From Oscillospiraceae bacterium (GTDB lineage: Bacteria; Bacillota_A; Clostridia; Oscillospirales; Oscillospiraceae), in contig JAGBAI010000064.1 of NCBI GenBank assembly GCA_017939025.1, positions 1 through 34,709 on the forward strand: DNA of 34,709 nt. Direction: 5' to 3'. The notes under the pieces were generated by a model. It was not told where the DNA came from and did no database searches. It saw only the letters and a program-made list of their open reading frames with translations. Shown here piece by piece: positions 7,753-15,145 of the stretch. The translations under genes and the position numbers were made by a program. Every line of letters begins with the position of its first letter. The stretch's first letter is position 1.

Positions 7753-8787
7753 ATGAAAATAATTCCTGTATACAGCCCTGTCCTGACGCTACCACAGCAT
7801 GGCTGCGGTAGCGAAGGGGCCCGAAAAACCGGCGCTTCTTCAAAGGATCCGACGCTGGAACAGACCTGTTATGTGAACAAAACAGATGGGCCGGTGACGG
7901 TTTTTATTGAAAATTCGCCGCAGCGCTATGGCATTCCTAGACCTGGCGGTGGCTTTTTCTGCATTACCTGCGAGGGACAGTTCTGCCAGACCGAAAAGAC
8001 CCTGTACTGTTCCGACAACGCAGTATGGTTTTCGGACCCTTGGATCCTGTACACGCGCAGCGAAGAAGGAGAACTGGTATATAACACTAACCCCCGCCGC
8101 CGCAGCGCCTATAACGATTCGATGGTTCGGACAATGGACGGACAGTTTCTGTTTCATGGCTACCGTGTTCCCTTGGTGTATGCCCGTGATGATATCGGCA
8201 TACAGGAAACGGGCGAGCTGTTTATCGCTGAGGATTACCGCAAGGGTCTTCACGGGGAACTGCTGGAGCAGCACAGGTACATCATGGCACTGGCCTGGGG
8301 CGAACTGGTCATCACCACCAACCGGGAGGCTATGTGCATGACTGCCGGCAGCCAAAAGCGGATACATTGGGGCAGCAAGTGCCGCGATGCCATAGACATA
8401 TGCTATAACAACCTGGGTAATTTTGTTCTGACTGCAAAGGGGCAGGTTTTCTACACCCTGACCGGTACCCGCTGGAAGTCTTTATGCGGCAACGCGGTGG
8501 CTATTGCAACCCGGCGCTACACAGAGGAGCTGGCAGTGGCGGATCAGGATGGAAATATCTGGATCTGGAACTGGGAACAGGTGGGCAAAAAAGGCCGGGT
8601 CCTTCCGACGGAGGAATTACTTCTGTCATTTCCTGGCAAGTACATCAGTGAGGTCGCCATTTCTGACCGGCTCGTGGCGGTAAAATTCTCTGACTGTACC
8701 TACAGCGTCTATGACCGGAAGCAGAAACAGTTCTGCTTCCGCGACGGCCGGAACCGACAAAAGGGCGAATATGTGCCCGAAATGTAA
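7753..8787 (+). CDS. Beta-propeller-like (RCC1-like) protein
   Basis: The 344-residue soluble protein is rich in beta-strand patterns. Repeated units are built around aromatic and glycine residues, for example NFVLTAKGQVFYTLTGTRWKS and ELAVADQDGNIWIWNWEQV. These resemble RCC1 or related propeller blades in which a G.V/G.I hairpin recurs about every 50 residues. The N-terminal ~60 residues are less regular and include a Cys. No catalytic motif is visible, so a binding or scaffold role is inferred. Like the WG repeats of the Hsp70-like protein, it may recognise a partner. An AAAGGATG-type ribosome site precedes the ATG. It begins a second cassette with the small-protein copy and the decayed Hsp70 copy. 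Confidence 0.45.
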   Translation: MKIIPVYSPVLTLPQHGCGSEGARKTGASSKDPTLEQTCYVNKTDGPVTVFIENSPQRYGIPRPGGGFFCITCEGQFCQTEKTLYCSDNAVWFSDPWILYTRSEEGELVYNTNPRRRSAYNDSMVRTMDGQFLFHGYRVPLVYARDDIGIQETGELFIAEDYRKGLHGELLEQHRYIMALAWGELVITTNREAMCMTAGSQKRIHWGSKCRDAIDICYNNLGNFVLTAKGQVFYTLTGTRWKSLCGNAVAIATRRYTEELAVADQDGNIWIWNWEQVGKKGRVLPTEELLLSFPGKYISEVAISDRLVAVKFSDCTYSVYDRKQKQFCFRDGRNRQKGEYVPEM

Positions 8788-8860
8788 AAACAGGGCCTAA
8801 GGTTCTCCTGTTTTGGAAGGATCTTCGGCCCGGTGAAAAAATGAAAAGGATGTGATTTGG

Positions 8861-9313
8861 ATGATCTCATTTGGGAAAAACAGATCGTTGGAAAAGCATC
8901 TGGAAGCAAAGGCAAGGGAGGAGTTCTTTCAGCAGATATCCCGGTTTTCCAGCTTTCTGTCCCCAATTTTGGAGGCCCATGCCAACAGACACTGGCGAGC
9001 GCTCAGGCTCCTGCTTCGTCACTTGCGCCGGAATATGTCTCCGACGCCTGCGCTTCAGGCGTATTATGACAGCAAAATGCGTTTGGTACTTACCCCTGTC
9101 CGCAAGGCCCGCATCTGGCTGAATATTATGGAATGCTGGGGACTTCAGCATGATCCTCCCGGAGCTGTGCTGATCATCGACCAGGAGAATGTGGCGCTTT
9201 ACAATTATCTGAAGAATGCGCAGCCCCGGGAGGGCGGCAAAATGAAAGTGCTCTACAGCGCCTGGTGGACGGAGGAAACCCTGATCCGCCGGGGAATGGC
9301 AGAAATCCTGTAA
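8861..9313 (+). CDS. Small protein, paralogue of 1976-2491 (copy 2)
   Basis: The 150-residue protein shares with copy 1 the ISRF..FL start, the LRR.M..TPAL..YYD core, the W...ECWGLQHD segment with a following V.II strand, and the SAWW...LIRRGMAEIL tail. It has no N-terminal hydrophobic anchor and should be cytosolic. I prefer ATG 8861 because AAAAGGA ends ten bases before it. A GTG at 8852 would sit directly against that site. It is followed within ten bases by the decayed Hsp70-like gene. The conserved order supports duplication of the pair. It may now be an orphan or may still serve the intact Hsp70 at 2488. Confidence 0.75.
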   Translation: MISFGKNRSLEKHLEAKAREEFFQQISRFSSFLSPILEAHANRHWRALRLLLRHLRRNMSPTPALQAYYDSKMRLVLTPVRKARIWLNIMECWGLQHDPPGAVLIIDQENVALYNYLKNAQPREGGKMKVLYSAWWTEETLIRRGMAEIL

Positions 9314-9322
9314 GGAGGAAAC

Positions 9323-9690
9323 ATCAGGAACAGACGAATTGCTATTGATTTCAGCACCACCAATACTGTAGTGTTCTACCGGGTTGAAGACGGCTCAGAG
9401 GGCAAATATCTGACCTTCGGTGGAGAAAGTTATGTACCCACCATGATTCTCTCAGAAGGCACCCAGACCCACGGCGATATGACCCTAAAAAATGAGCAGG
9501 AGCTTTACGGCTGGGCAGCTGCCAAGGATTATAAGCATCCCTCTCTGCTGAAGCGGAATTTTAAAATGTGCATCTGCTCAGCGAGGCGGAAGCTGCCTGC
9601 CACCTCAATTCCCTTATAAATGCAAGGCCAATACGAATCCACCCCTGGACAAGGAAGGAGAAGTCCTATGATTTTGGATAGCACGCTATT
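9323..9690 (+). pseudogene. Decayed second Hsp70-like gene
   Basis: The segment is homologous to the first ~200 residues of the Hsp70-like protein at 2488. RRIAIDFSTTNTVVFY matches the phosphate-1 loop, and LYGWAAAKDYKHPSLLKRNFK matches residues 65-84. The start codon position reads ATC after a good AAGGAGG. After RNFK about 75-80 codons are missing, and homology resumes in another frame (LSEAEAAC, 9577-9600). It continues as NPPLDKEGEVL (9636-9668) and MILD (9668-9679) in yet other frames. The rest, including all WG repeats, is absent. It has a lost start, an internal deletion, several frameshifts and a 3' truncation, so it is a pseudogene. A GTG at 9371 could start an 82-codon frame, but that would lack a complete fold. 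Confidence 0.85.
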
Positions 9691-9768
9691 TCAACCGTGA
9701 ATTTACACAATATTACCAACACAAGTTTGGGTAGTTGTCTAAAAATGTCCAATCTGCTAAAAAACGTC

Positions 9769-9798
9769 TTGACGAATAACAAAAGAAAGTTGTATACT
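9769..9798 (+). promoter_or_regulatory. Promoter of the transporter/catabolic cluster
   Basis: TTGACG (9769-9774) and TATACT (9793-9798) are spaced 18 bp apart. A start near 9805 gives a leader of about 150 bases before the substrate-binding protein gene. The two palindromes at 9809 and 9901 lie in this leader. Confidence 0.7.
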
Positions 9799-9808
9799 TT
9801 TATCGAAG

Positions 9809-9824
9809 ATACACACGTGTTTAC
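9809..9824. promoter_or_regulatory. Candidate operator 1
   Basis: ATACACAC-GTGTTTAC is an imperfect palindrome with a perfect ACACGTGT core, just downstream of the predicted start point. It shares the ATACAC half-site with the palindrome at 9901. A LacI-type repressor would fit, and such a gene lies in the cluster at 17131. That pairing is inference. Confidence 0.45.
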
Positions 9825-9900
9825 AATCAGGAAGAAAAGCACCCTTGTACGTTTGTCAGTCATCAAGAGCATACGGAAGGGTGTTGAATTTTTCTCACGT

Positions 9901-9916
9901 ATACACTCGGGTGTAT
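9901..9916. promoter_or_regulatory. Candidate operator 2
   Basis: ATACACTC-GGGTGTAT is a near-perfect palindrome with one mismatched pair. Its centre is 92 bp from that of operator 1. Two similar sites at this spacing would allow a repressor tetramer to loop the leader. Confidence 0.5.
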
Positions 9917-9958
9917 CCTTAAAATCAACAAGATTTTAAATTTTAAGGAGGAAAACAC

Positions 9959-11089
9959 ATGAAAAAGCTCATCGCATTGCTTCTGGCCCTGACAATGGTC
10001 CTGTCCCTGGCTGCCTGCGGTGCCAAGGAAGAAGCCCCCGCTGCCAATGCTCCCGCCGCTGAGGCTCCCGCTGCAGCTGAGAAGGCTGAGAAGCTGTCTC
10101 TGACCGTCTCCGGTATCGACGGTTCCGTCAACTTCACTCCCATCTACATTGGTCTGGAAAAGGGCTGGTTTGAGGAAGCCAACCTGGAAGTGGACTACGT
10201 TCTGTTCACCAACGGTCCCGTTCAGATGGAATCTCTGGCCTCTGACTCCTGGGATCTGGGCTTCACCGGTGTCGGCGGCGTTCTGTCCGGCCTGATCTCC
10301 TATGACGCTCTGCTGGTCGGCGCTACCAACACCGACAACGGTACCCAGACCATCTGGGTTCGCCCCGACTCCGCCATCGCTGCTGCCGGTGCCGGCAACA
10401 ATACTGTCGATCCCCAGATCGTGGGCGATGCCGACTCCTGGAAGGGCACCACTGTCCTGTGCAACTCCGGCACCGTGCTGGAATACCTGCTGATCAAGAC
10501 CCTGGGCGGCTTCGGTCTGACCACCGCCGATGTGGAAGTCATCACCATGGATCCTCCCACCGCCAACTCCGCTTTCCTGGCCGGCCAGGGTGACGCAGCC
10601 GTCATCACCGGCGCCATCAGCTTTGGCGAAGAGAAGGCTGACTATGTTCAGGTTTCCTGCGGCAACTGGGCCAAGACCGGCCTGGAGTGCTCCATCGTCG
10701 CCAACCGCGACAGCTACGAGGACGAGCAGACCTATAAGGCCATGGTCGAGTTCCTGAAGGTCTACTGGAAGGTCGTTGAGTGGATGAACGAGAACCCCGA
10801 GGAAGCCGCTCAGCTGTGCTCCGACTTCAACGCCGAGTGCGGCACCACCCTGCTGCCCGAGACCGCATCCCTGTACCTGGCACAGGATCCCTACTACACC
10901 GCTGAGGAAGTCCTGGAGAGCATGACCGAGAAGTCCGCTCAGGGCGACTACTCCATCATGGAAGAAAACCTGCTGGGCATCCTGAACTTCTTCATCACCA
11001 CCGGCAAGTACAACGAAGGTGACGATGCCAAGACCCTGGGCCATCTGGACACCAAGCTGATGGAAGAGGTCTGCGCCAGCATCGGCTGA
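9959..11089 (+). CDS. ABC transporter substrate-binding lipoprotein, NMT1/SsuA-like
   Basis: This is a 376-residue lipoprotein with a signal peptide (KKLIALLLALTMVLS), lipobox LAAC (Cys20) and an Ala/Pro/Glu-rich spacer (about 25-45). The mature part fits the type II periplasmic-binding fold of the nitrate/sulfonate/taurine and THI5 family: FTPIYIGLEKGWFEEANLEVDY near the start, DLGFTG at the end of lobe-1 strand 2, and VLCNSGTVLEYLLIK further on. Ligands known for this family are sulfonates, nitrate, pyrimidines and aromatic acids, and the ligand cannot be named from sequence. AAGGAGG precedes the ATG. A stable hairpin separates it from the permease genes, which usually means more binding protein than membrane parts. 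Confidence 0.9.
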   Translation: MKKLIALLLALTMVLSLAACGAKEEAPAANAPAAEAPAAAEKAEKLSLTVSGIDGSVNFTPIYIGLEKGWFEEANLEVDYVLFTNGPVQMESLASDSWDLGFTGVGGVLSGLISYDALLVGATNTDNGTQTIWVRPDSAIAAAGAGNNTVDPQIVGDADSWKGTTVLCNSGTVLEYLLIKTLGGFGLTTADVEVITMDPPTANSAFLAGQGDAAVITGAISFGEEKADYVQVSCGNWAKTGLECSIVANRDSYEDEQTYKAMVEFLKVYWKVVEWMNENPEEAAQLCSDFNAECGTTLLPETASLYLAQDPYYTAEEVLESMTEKSAQGDYSIMEENLLGILNFFITTGKYNEGDDAKTLGHLDTKLMEEVCASIG

Positions 11090-11125
11090 TCCTTTTCCCA
11101 GCGAAACGCCCTAACATTTAACTGA

Positions 11126-11166
11126 TCCGGCCGCCGCAGAACGAAACAGGTTTTGCGGCGGCCCAT
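11126..11166 (+). promoter_or_regulatory. Intercistronic hairpin after the binding-protein gene
   Basis: GGCCGCCGCA (11129-11138) pairs with TGCGGCGGCC (11154-11163). The stem extends by about three weaker pairs around a 9-base loop. No T run follows, so it is more likely an RNA-stabilising or attenuating hairpin than a full terminator. Confidence 0.6.
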
Positions 11167-11188
11167 TTCAAAACTGGAGGTGCCATCC

Positions 11189-12022
11189 ATGGCCATTGAC
11201 CGTGAACACTTGGAGCGTGGGCACAAGGAATACCAGAAACAGCTGAAAAAAGAAAACACCCGCTTCGCCCTGCTGAGCCTCATGGGCATCGTGATCTTCC
11301 TGGCCCTGTGGCAGGCCGTTGTGGTGTTTGGCCTGGTGGATTCCGCCCGACTGCCCGCTCCTTCAACCATTCTGCAAACTCTGATCACAAAAACCTATAC
11401 CAAAGCCCCCGACGGCAACACCCTGTTTGTCAACATTCTGGCATCCCTGCGGGTGGCACTGACGGGCTTCCTCACCGCCATCGTCATCGGCATCCCCCTG
11501 GGCCTGTTCATGGGCTGGTGGGAATATGCCGACCGTTTCATCCGTCCTATTTTTGAACTGGTTCGTCCCGTTCCCCCCATTGCCTGGATCCCCCTGGTGG
11601 TAGTCTGGATGGGCATTGGGCTGAAAGCAAAGGCTATGATCATCTTCTTCACCGCCTTTGTCCCCTGCGTCATCAATTCCTATACGGGCATCAAGCTGAC
11701 CAGTAAAACACTGATCAATGTGTCCAAGACCTTTGGCGCATCTAACTTTGAAATTTTCTACAAAGTGGGCATCCCCAGCGCGCTGCCCATGGTATTTGCA
11801 GGTATCCGCGTGGCTCTGGGCAACTCCTGGTCTACTCTGGTGGCAGCGGAAATGCTGGCCGCCAGCGCCGGCCTGGGCTACATGATCCAGATCGGCCGCA
11901 CCATCGCCCGCCCGGATATCGTTATCGCCGGCATGGTCACCATCGGTGCCACCGGTGCCATCCTGTCCGGCATCCTGTCCAGTGTGGAAGGCAAGCTTCT
12001 GCAGTGGCAAATCAAGAGCTAA
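11189..12022 (+). CDS. ABC transporter permease, SsuC/TauC-like (1)
   Basis: This 277-residue inner-membrane protein has about six transmembrane segments. The first (LMGIVIFLALWQAVVVFGLV) follows a charged 30-residue N-terminus. The permease pattern FELVRPVPPIAWIPLVVVWMGIGLKAK and the EAA-loop region VGIPSALPMVFAGIRVALGNSW are typical of the sulfonate/nitrate/taurine transporters. The start at 11189 has GGAGG upstream, whereas an earlier in-frame start would lie in the hairpin. It is likely to pair with the second permease as a heterodimer. Confidence 0.9.
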   Translation: MAIDREHLERGHKEYQKQLKKENTRFALLSLMGIVIFLALWQAVVVFGLVDSARLPAPSTILQTLITKTYTKAPDGNTLFVNILASLRVALTGFLTAIVIGIPLGLFMGWWEYADRFIRPIFELVRPVPPIAWIPLVVVWMGIGLKAKAMIIFFTAFVPCVINSYTGIKLTSKTLINVSKTFGASNFEIFYKVGIPSALPMVFAGIRVALGNSWSTLVAAEMLAASAGLGYMIQIGRTIARPDIVIAGMVTIGATGAILSGILSSVEGKLLQWQIKS

Positions 12023-12034
12023 CGGAGGTGCCCT

Positions 12035-12817
12035 ATGGATAAGAAACTTCGTCAAAAACGGATCCATGACATTCTGTACTGGGCCCTGCCTTTCCTGGCC
12101 ATCGCTGTAGTCATCGTGGCCTGGATCAGCTTCTCCTCAGTCCATCCCGAGCTGATGCCCGGCCCCGGTGCCGTGTGGGAGCGTATGATCCGCACCTTCA
12201 CCAAGCCCATCGGCCGCGTCAATCTGCTGGGCCACGCCTGGGCCTCCCTGAAGCGGGTGCTGATGGCCCTGCTGTTCGCCTGGACCTTTGGTATTTCCTT
12301 CGGTATCCTCATCGGCTGGAACAAAACAGCCCGGGCCATTGTGGGCAGTATCTTTGAGATCATCCGTCCCATCCCGCCCATTGCCTGGATCCCCCTGATC
12401 ATCATGTGGTTCGGCATCGGCGAGCTGGCAAAGGTCATCATCGTTTTCATCGGCACCTTTGTGCCGCTGGTCATCAATACCTCCACCGGCATCCGCATGG
12501 TGGATCCCATCAACATGGACGTAGGTAAGGTCTTCGGCGGCAGCCGGATGCAGATTTTGATGGAGATCGTGGTACCCACGGCTCTGCCCTCTATCTTTGC
12601 CGGTATCCGCACCTCCGTCAGCTCCGGCTGGACCACGGTGCTGGCTGCGGAAATGCTGGGTGCCACCGCCGGTCTGGGCTCCATGGTCACCAAGGGCTGG
12701 AATGGCGGCGATATGGCTCTTGTCATGGTGGCTGTCATCACCATCGCCATCGTTGGTTTCGCACTGTCTACCCTGCTGAGTAAACTGGAAAAGGTGGTTT
12801 GTCCATGGAACAACTGA
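12035..12817 (+). CDS. ABC transporter permease, SsuC/TauC-like (2)
   Basis: The 260-residue second permease is paralogous to the first. Shared features are FEIIRPIPPIAWIPLIIMWFGIGE and the EAA-loop VVPTALPSIFAGIRTSVSSGW. It lies 12 bases after the first permease gene with GGAGG in front, and its end overlaps the first ATPase gene by 13 bases. Separate permease genes match the two separate ATPase genes and suggest a transporter built from four different membrane and ATPase chains. Confidence 0.9.
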   Translation: MDKKLRQKRIHDILYWALPFLAIAVVIVAWISFSSVHPELMPGPGAVWERMIRTFTKPIGRVNLLGHAWASLKRVLMALLFAWTFGISFGILIGWNKTARAIVGSIFEIIRPIPPIAWIPLIIMWFGIGELAKVIIVFIGTFVPLVINTSTGIRMVDPINMDVGKVFGGSRMQILMEIVVPTALPSIFAGIRTSVSSGWTTVLAAEMLGATAGLGSMVTKGWNGGDMALVMVAVITIAIVGFALSTLLSKLEKVVCPWNN

Positions 12818-13566
12818 GTAAGAAAATGGAGATCCAGGGTATCTCCAAGACCTATTTCAATCAGAAGGATTATTTCACCGCCATCGAAGATGTTTCCTTC
12901 GATGTTCAGGACGGTGAATTCCTGGTGCTGCTGGGCCCCGGCCGCTGCGGCAAGACCGTTCTGCTGAACATCATCGCCGGTCTTGAGGAAAAAACCACCG
13001 GTTCTGTTCTCTATGACGGCCGGGAGATCAAGGGTGTCAATCCCGAGGTGGGCATGGTCTTCCAGAAGACCGCCCTGATGCCCTTCAAAACCGTTATGGA
13101 AAATGTGGAACTGGGTCTGAAATTCGCCGGTATGAAGAAGAAAGAACGCCGGGAGATCTGCCAGCACTACATCGATCTGGTGGGCCTGCAGGGTTTTGAG
13201 AACGCCTATCCCGCAGCCCTGTCCGGCGGTATGAAGCAGCGTGTCGGCATCGCCCGGGCCTATGCCAACAACCCCAAAGTCCTGATCATGGACGAGCCCT
13301 TCGGCGCACTGGACGCCCAGACCCGCTACGCCATGCAGAATGAGATCCTGCGGATCTGGGAGCAGGAAAAACGCACCATTATTTACGTTACCAACAACAT
13401 TGAGGAAGCCATTTATCTTGGCAGCCGCATCGTTCTGCTGACCCAGTGCCCCGCAAAGGTGAAGGCGGAATATCCCATCGACCTGCCCCGTCCCAGAAAC
13501 ATGGTCAGCCCGGAATTCATGGCCCTGCGCACCAGGATCTCCGACAACACAGACCTGTCTGTCTGA
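12805..13566 (+). CDS. ABC transporter ATP-binding protein 1 (degenerate Walker A)
   Basis: The 253-residue SsuB/TauB-like nucleotide-binding subunit has an unusual Walker A, GPGRCGKT (44-51). The third conserved Gly position is Arg47, where the consensus is GxxGxGK. The Q-loop (Gln87), signature LSGGMKQR (139-146) and Walker B MDEP (Asp163, Glu164) are intact. The switch His is Asn197 (VTNNIEEA against THNIEEA in the partner). ATP handling in its own Walker site is therefore probably impaired while its signature can serve the partner. I prefer ATG 12805, with AAAGGTGG upstream; a TTG six bases earlier is possible. Confidence 0.9.
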   Translation: MEQLSKKMEIQGISKTYFNQKDYFTAIEDVSFDVQDGEFLVLLGPGRCGKTVLLNIIAGLEEKTTGSVLYDGREIKGVNPEVGMVFQKTALMPFKTVMENVELGLKFAGMKKKERREICQHYIDLVGLQGFENAYPAALSGGMKQRVGIARAYANNPKVLIMDEPFGALDAQTRYAMQNEILRIWEQEKRTIIYVTNNIEEAIYLGSRIVLLTQCPAKVKAEYPIDLPRPRNMVSPEFMALRTRISDNTDLSV

Positions 13567-13584
13567 CGGTGAAAGGAGCACATT

Positions 13585-14343
13585 ATGAGCATACATGAAG
13601 AAAACCGTCCCGTTAAGGTTGCTGTCCGGAATCTGACCAAGCGCTTCGGCGACCTGCTGGTGCTGGACGACATGACCTTTGATATCCATAAGAATGAATT
13701 TGTCTGTGTCGTCGGCCCCACAGGCTGCGGCAAGACCACCTTCTTAAACTGCCTGACCCGGATCCACGAGCCTACGGAAGGCGACCTGTTCATCGACGGC
13801 GAATCCGCCGATCCCCGGAAGCATAACATCTCCTTCGTTTTCCAGGAGCCCAGCGCCTTGCCCTGGCTCACCGTTGAGGATAACATCGCCTACGGTCTGA
13901 AGATCAAGCGACTGCCTCAGGATGAGATCAACAAGCGGGTGGATCAGATCCTGGATCTGATGGGCCTGCAGGATTCCCGGAAAAAGTATCCCGGTGAGCT
14001 GTCCGTGTCCGCCGCTCAGCGTGTAATCATCGGCCGCAGCTTTGCCATGCAGCCGGATCTGCTGCTGATGGATGAGCCCTACGGCCAGATGGATGTAAAG
14101 ATGCGCTTCTATCTGGAGGACGAGGTCATCCGCCTGTGGAAGGAACTGGGCAGCACCGTGGTGTTCATCACCCACAACATTGAGGAAGCCGTATACCTGG
14201 CCGAGCGGGTCATCATCCTTAGCAACAAGCCCGCCAACATCAAGGAAGAGCTGTATATTGACCTGCCCCATCCCAGAAATGTGGCAGATCCCAAATTCAT
14301 CGAATACCGCAACTACATTACCGAAAAAATCAAATGGTGGTGA
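13585..14343 (+). CDS. ABC transporter ATP-binding protein 2 (degenerate signature)
   Basis: The 252-residue partner ATPase has an intact Walker A GPTGCGKT (44-51), Q-loop Gln87, Walker B MDEP (Asp163, Glu164) and switch His197. Its signature is LSVSAAQR (139-146) instead of LSGGQxQR, and its D-loop is YGQMD instead of xSALD. It complements subunit 1: the pairing Walker A-2 with signature-1 is complete, while Walker A-1 with signature-2 is defective. AAAGGAG precedes the ATG. The SDR gene follows after four bases. Confidence 0.9.
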   Translation: MSIHEENRPVKVAVRNLTKRFGDLLVLDDMTFDIHKNEFVCVVGPTGCGKTTFLNCLTRIHEPTEGDLFIDGESADPRKHNISFVFQEPSALPWLTVEDNIAYGLKIKRLPQDEINKRVDQILDLMGLQDSRKKYPGELSVSAAQRVIIGRSFAMQPDLLLMDEPYGQMDVKMRFYLEDEVIRLWKELGSTVVFITHNIEEAVYLAERVIILSNKPANIKEELYIDLPHPRNVADPKFIEYRNYITEKIKWW

Positions 14344-14347
14344 GCTT

Positions 14348-15142
14348 ATGAAACGACTGGAAAATCAGGTAGCCGTGATCACCGGCGGTGCCCGGGGCAT
14401 TGGCTACGGCATTGCGGAAAAATATATTTCCGAGGGTGCGAAGGTCATCGTTGCCGATATTCTGGACGATGGAGCGGAGCGTGTTGCCCTTTTGGGTGAA
14501 AACGCCGCCTTCTATCACATCAATCTGCGCAACCGGGACGAGATCTTCACCATGGCAGATAAGCTGGCAGAAAAATATGGTCATCTGGATATTCTGGTGA
14601 ACTGCGCCGGTATCGCTCTGCCGGTGCCCACCTTCAAGCTGACGGAAGAAGATCTGGATAAGGTCATTGAAATCAACATGAAGGCTCCCCTGTACTGCTG
14701 CCAGGCCATCGGCATGTATATGCGCAAGCAGGGCAAGGGCAGCATCGTCAACATCTCCTCCGGCAACAGCCGGATGATCAACGTTGGCCGCACCCCCTAC
14801 GGCATCACCAAGGGTGCCGTGAATCTGCTGACTATGCAGCTGGGTGCCGAGTGGAGCATGTACGGCATCAAGGTCAACGCCATTGCCCCCGGCTGGATCG
14901 AAACGGAAATGGTCAAGCGGCCTCTGCGTCTGGGCATTCTGGATGCCAAGAAGATCATGTCCGTTTCCCCCATCGGCCGTTTCGGCCAGGTGGAGGAGAT
15001 CGCCAATCTGGCCACCTTCCTGGCCTGTGAGGAATCCAATTACATTGTCGGCCAGGTCATCTTTGCCGATGGCGGCTGGAATCTGGGCATCATGCCCGAC
15101 GGCCTGGACTTTGTCCGGGAAAACGACACGCTGGAGGAATGA
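14348..15142 (+). CDS. Short-chain dehydrogenase/reductase
   Basis: The 264-residue classical SDR has a cofactor loop TGGARGIG (12-19), the NCAG motif (85-88), Asn110, Ser137/138 (NISSGNS), and the catalytic Tyr151 and Lys155 (YGITK). An Asp at position 37 at the end of strand 2 favours NAD(H). The C-terminal FADGGWNLG is the usual family end. The substrate is probably a hydroxyl or keto group on a sugar-like intermediate, given the adjacent dehydrogenase and aldolase genes. The start at 14348 comes directly after the ATPase stop. Earlier in-frame starts would lie within that gene. Confidence 0.9.
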   Translation: MKRLENQVAVITGGARGIGYGIAEKYISEGAKVIVADILDDGAERVALLGENAAFYHINLRNRDEIFTMADKLAEKYGHLDILVNCAGIALPVPTFKLTEEDLDKVIEINMKAPLYCCQAIGMYMRKQGKGSIVNISSGNSRMINVGRTPYGITKGAVNLLTMQLGAEWSMYGIKVNAIAPGWIETEMVKRPLRLGILDAKKIMSVSPIGRFGQVEEIANLATFLACEESNYIVGQVIFADGGWNLGIMPDGLDFVRENDTLEE

Positions 15143-15145
15143 GAT

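Noticed and set aside
8791..8836. Imperfect GGGCC...GGCCC hairpin after the propeller-like gene
   Set aside because: Several mismatches and no T run; too weak to call a terminator.
9863..11044. Long antisense frame opposite the binding-protein gene (393 codons)
   Set aside because: Low-complexity Gly/Ala/Val/Leu content and no ribosome site; a shadow of the strongly codon-biased plus-strand gene.
12052..13689. 545-codon antisense frame across the permease and ATPase genes
   Set aside because: It crosses three intact plus-strand genes with clear motifs; composition is unlike a real protein.
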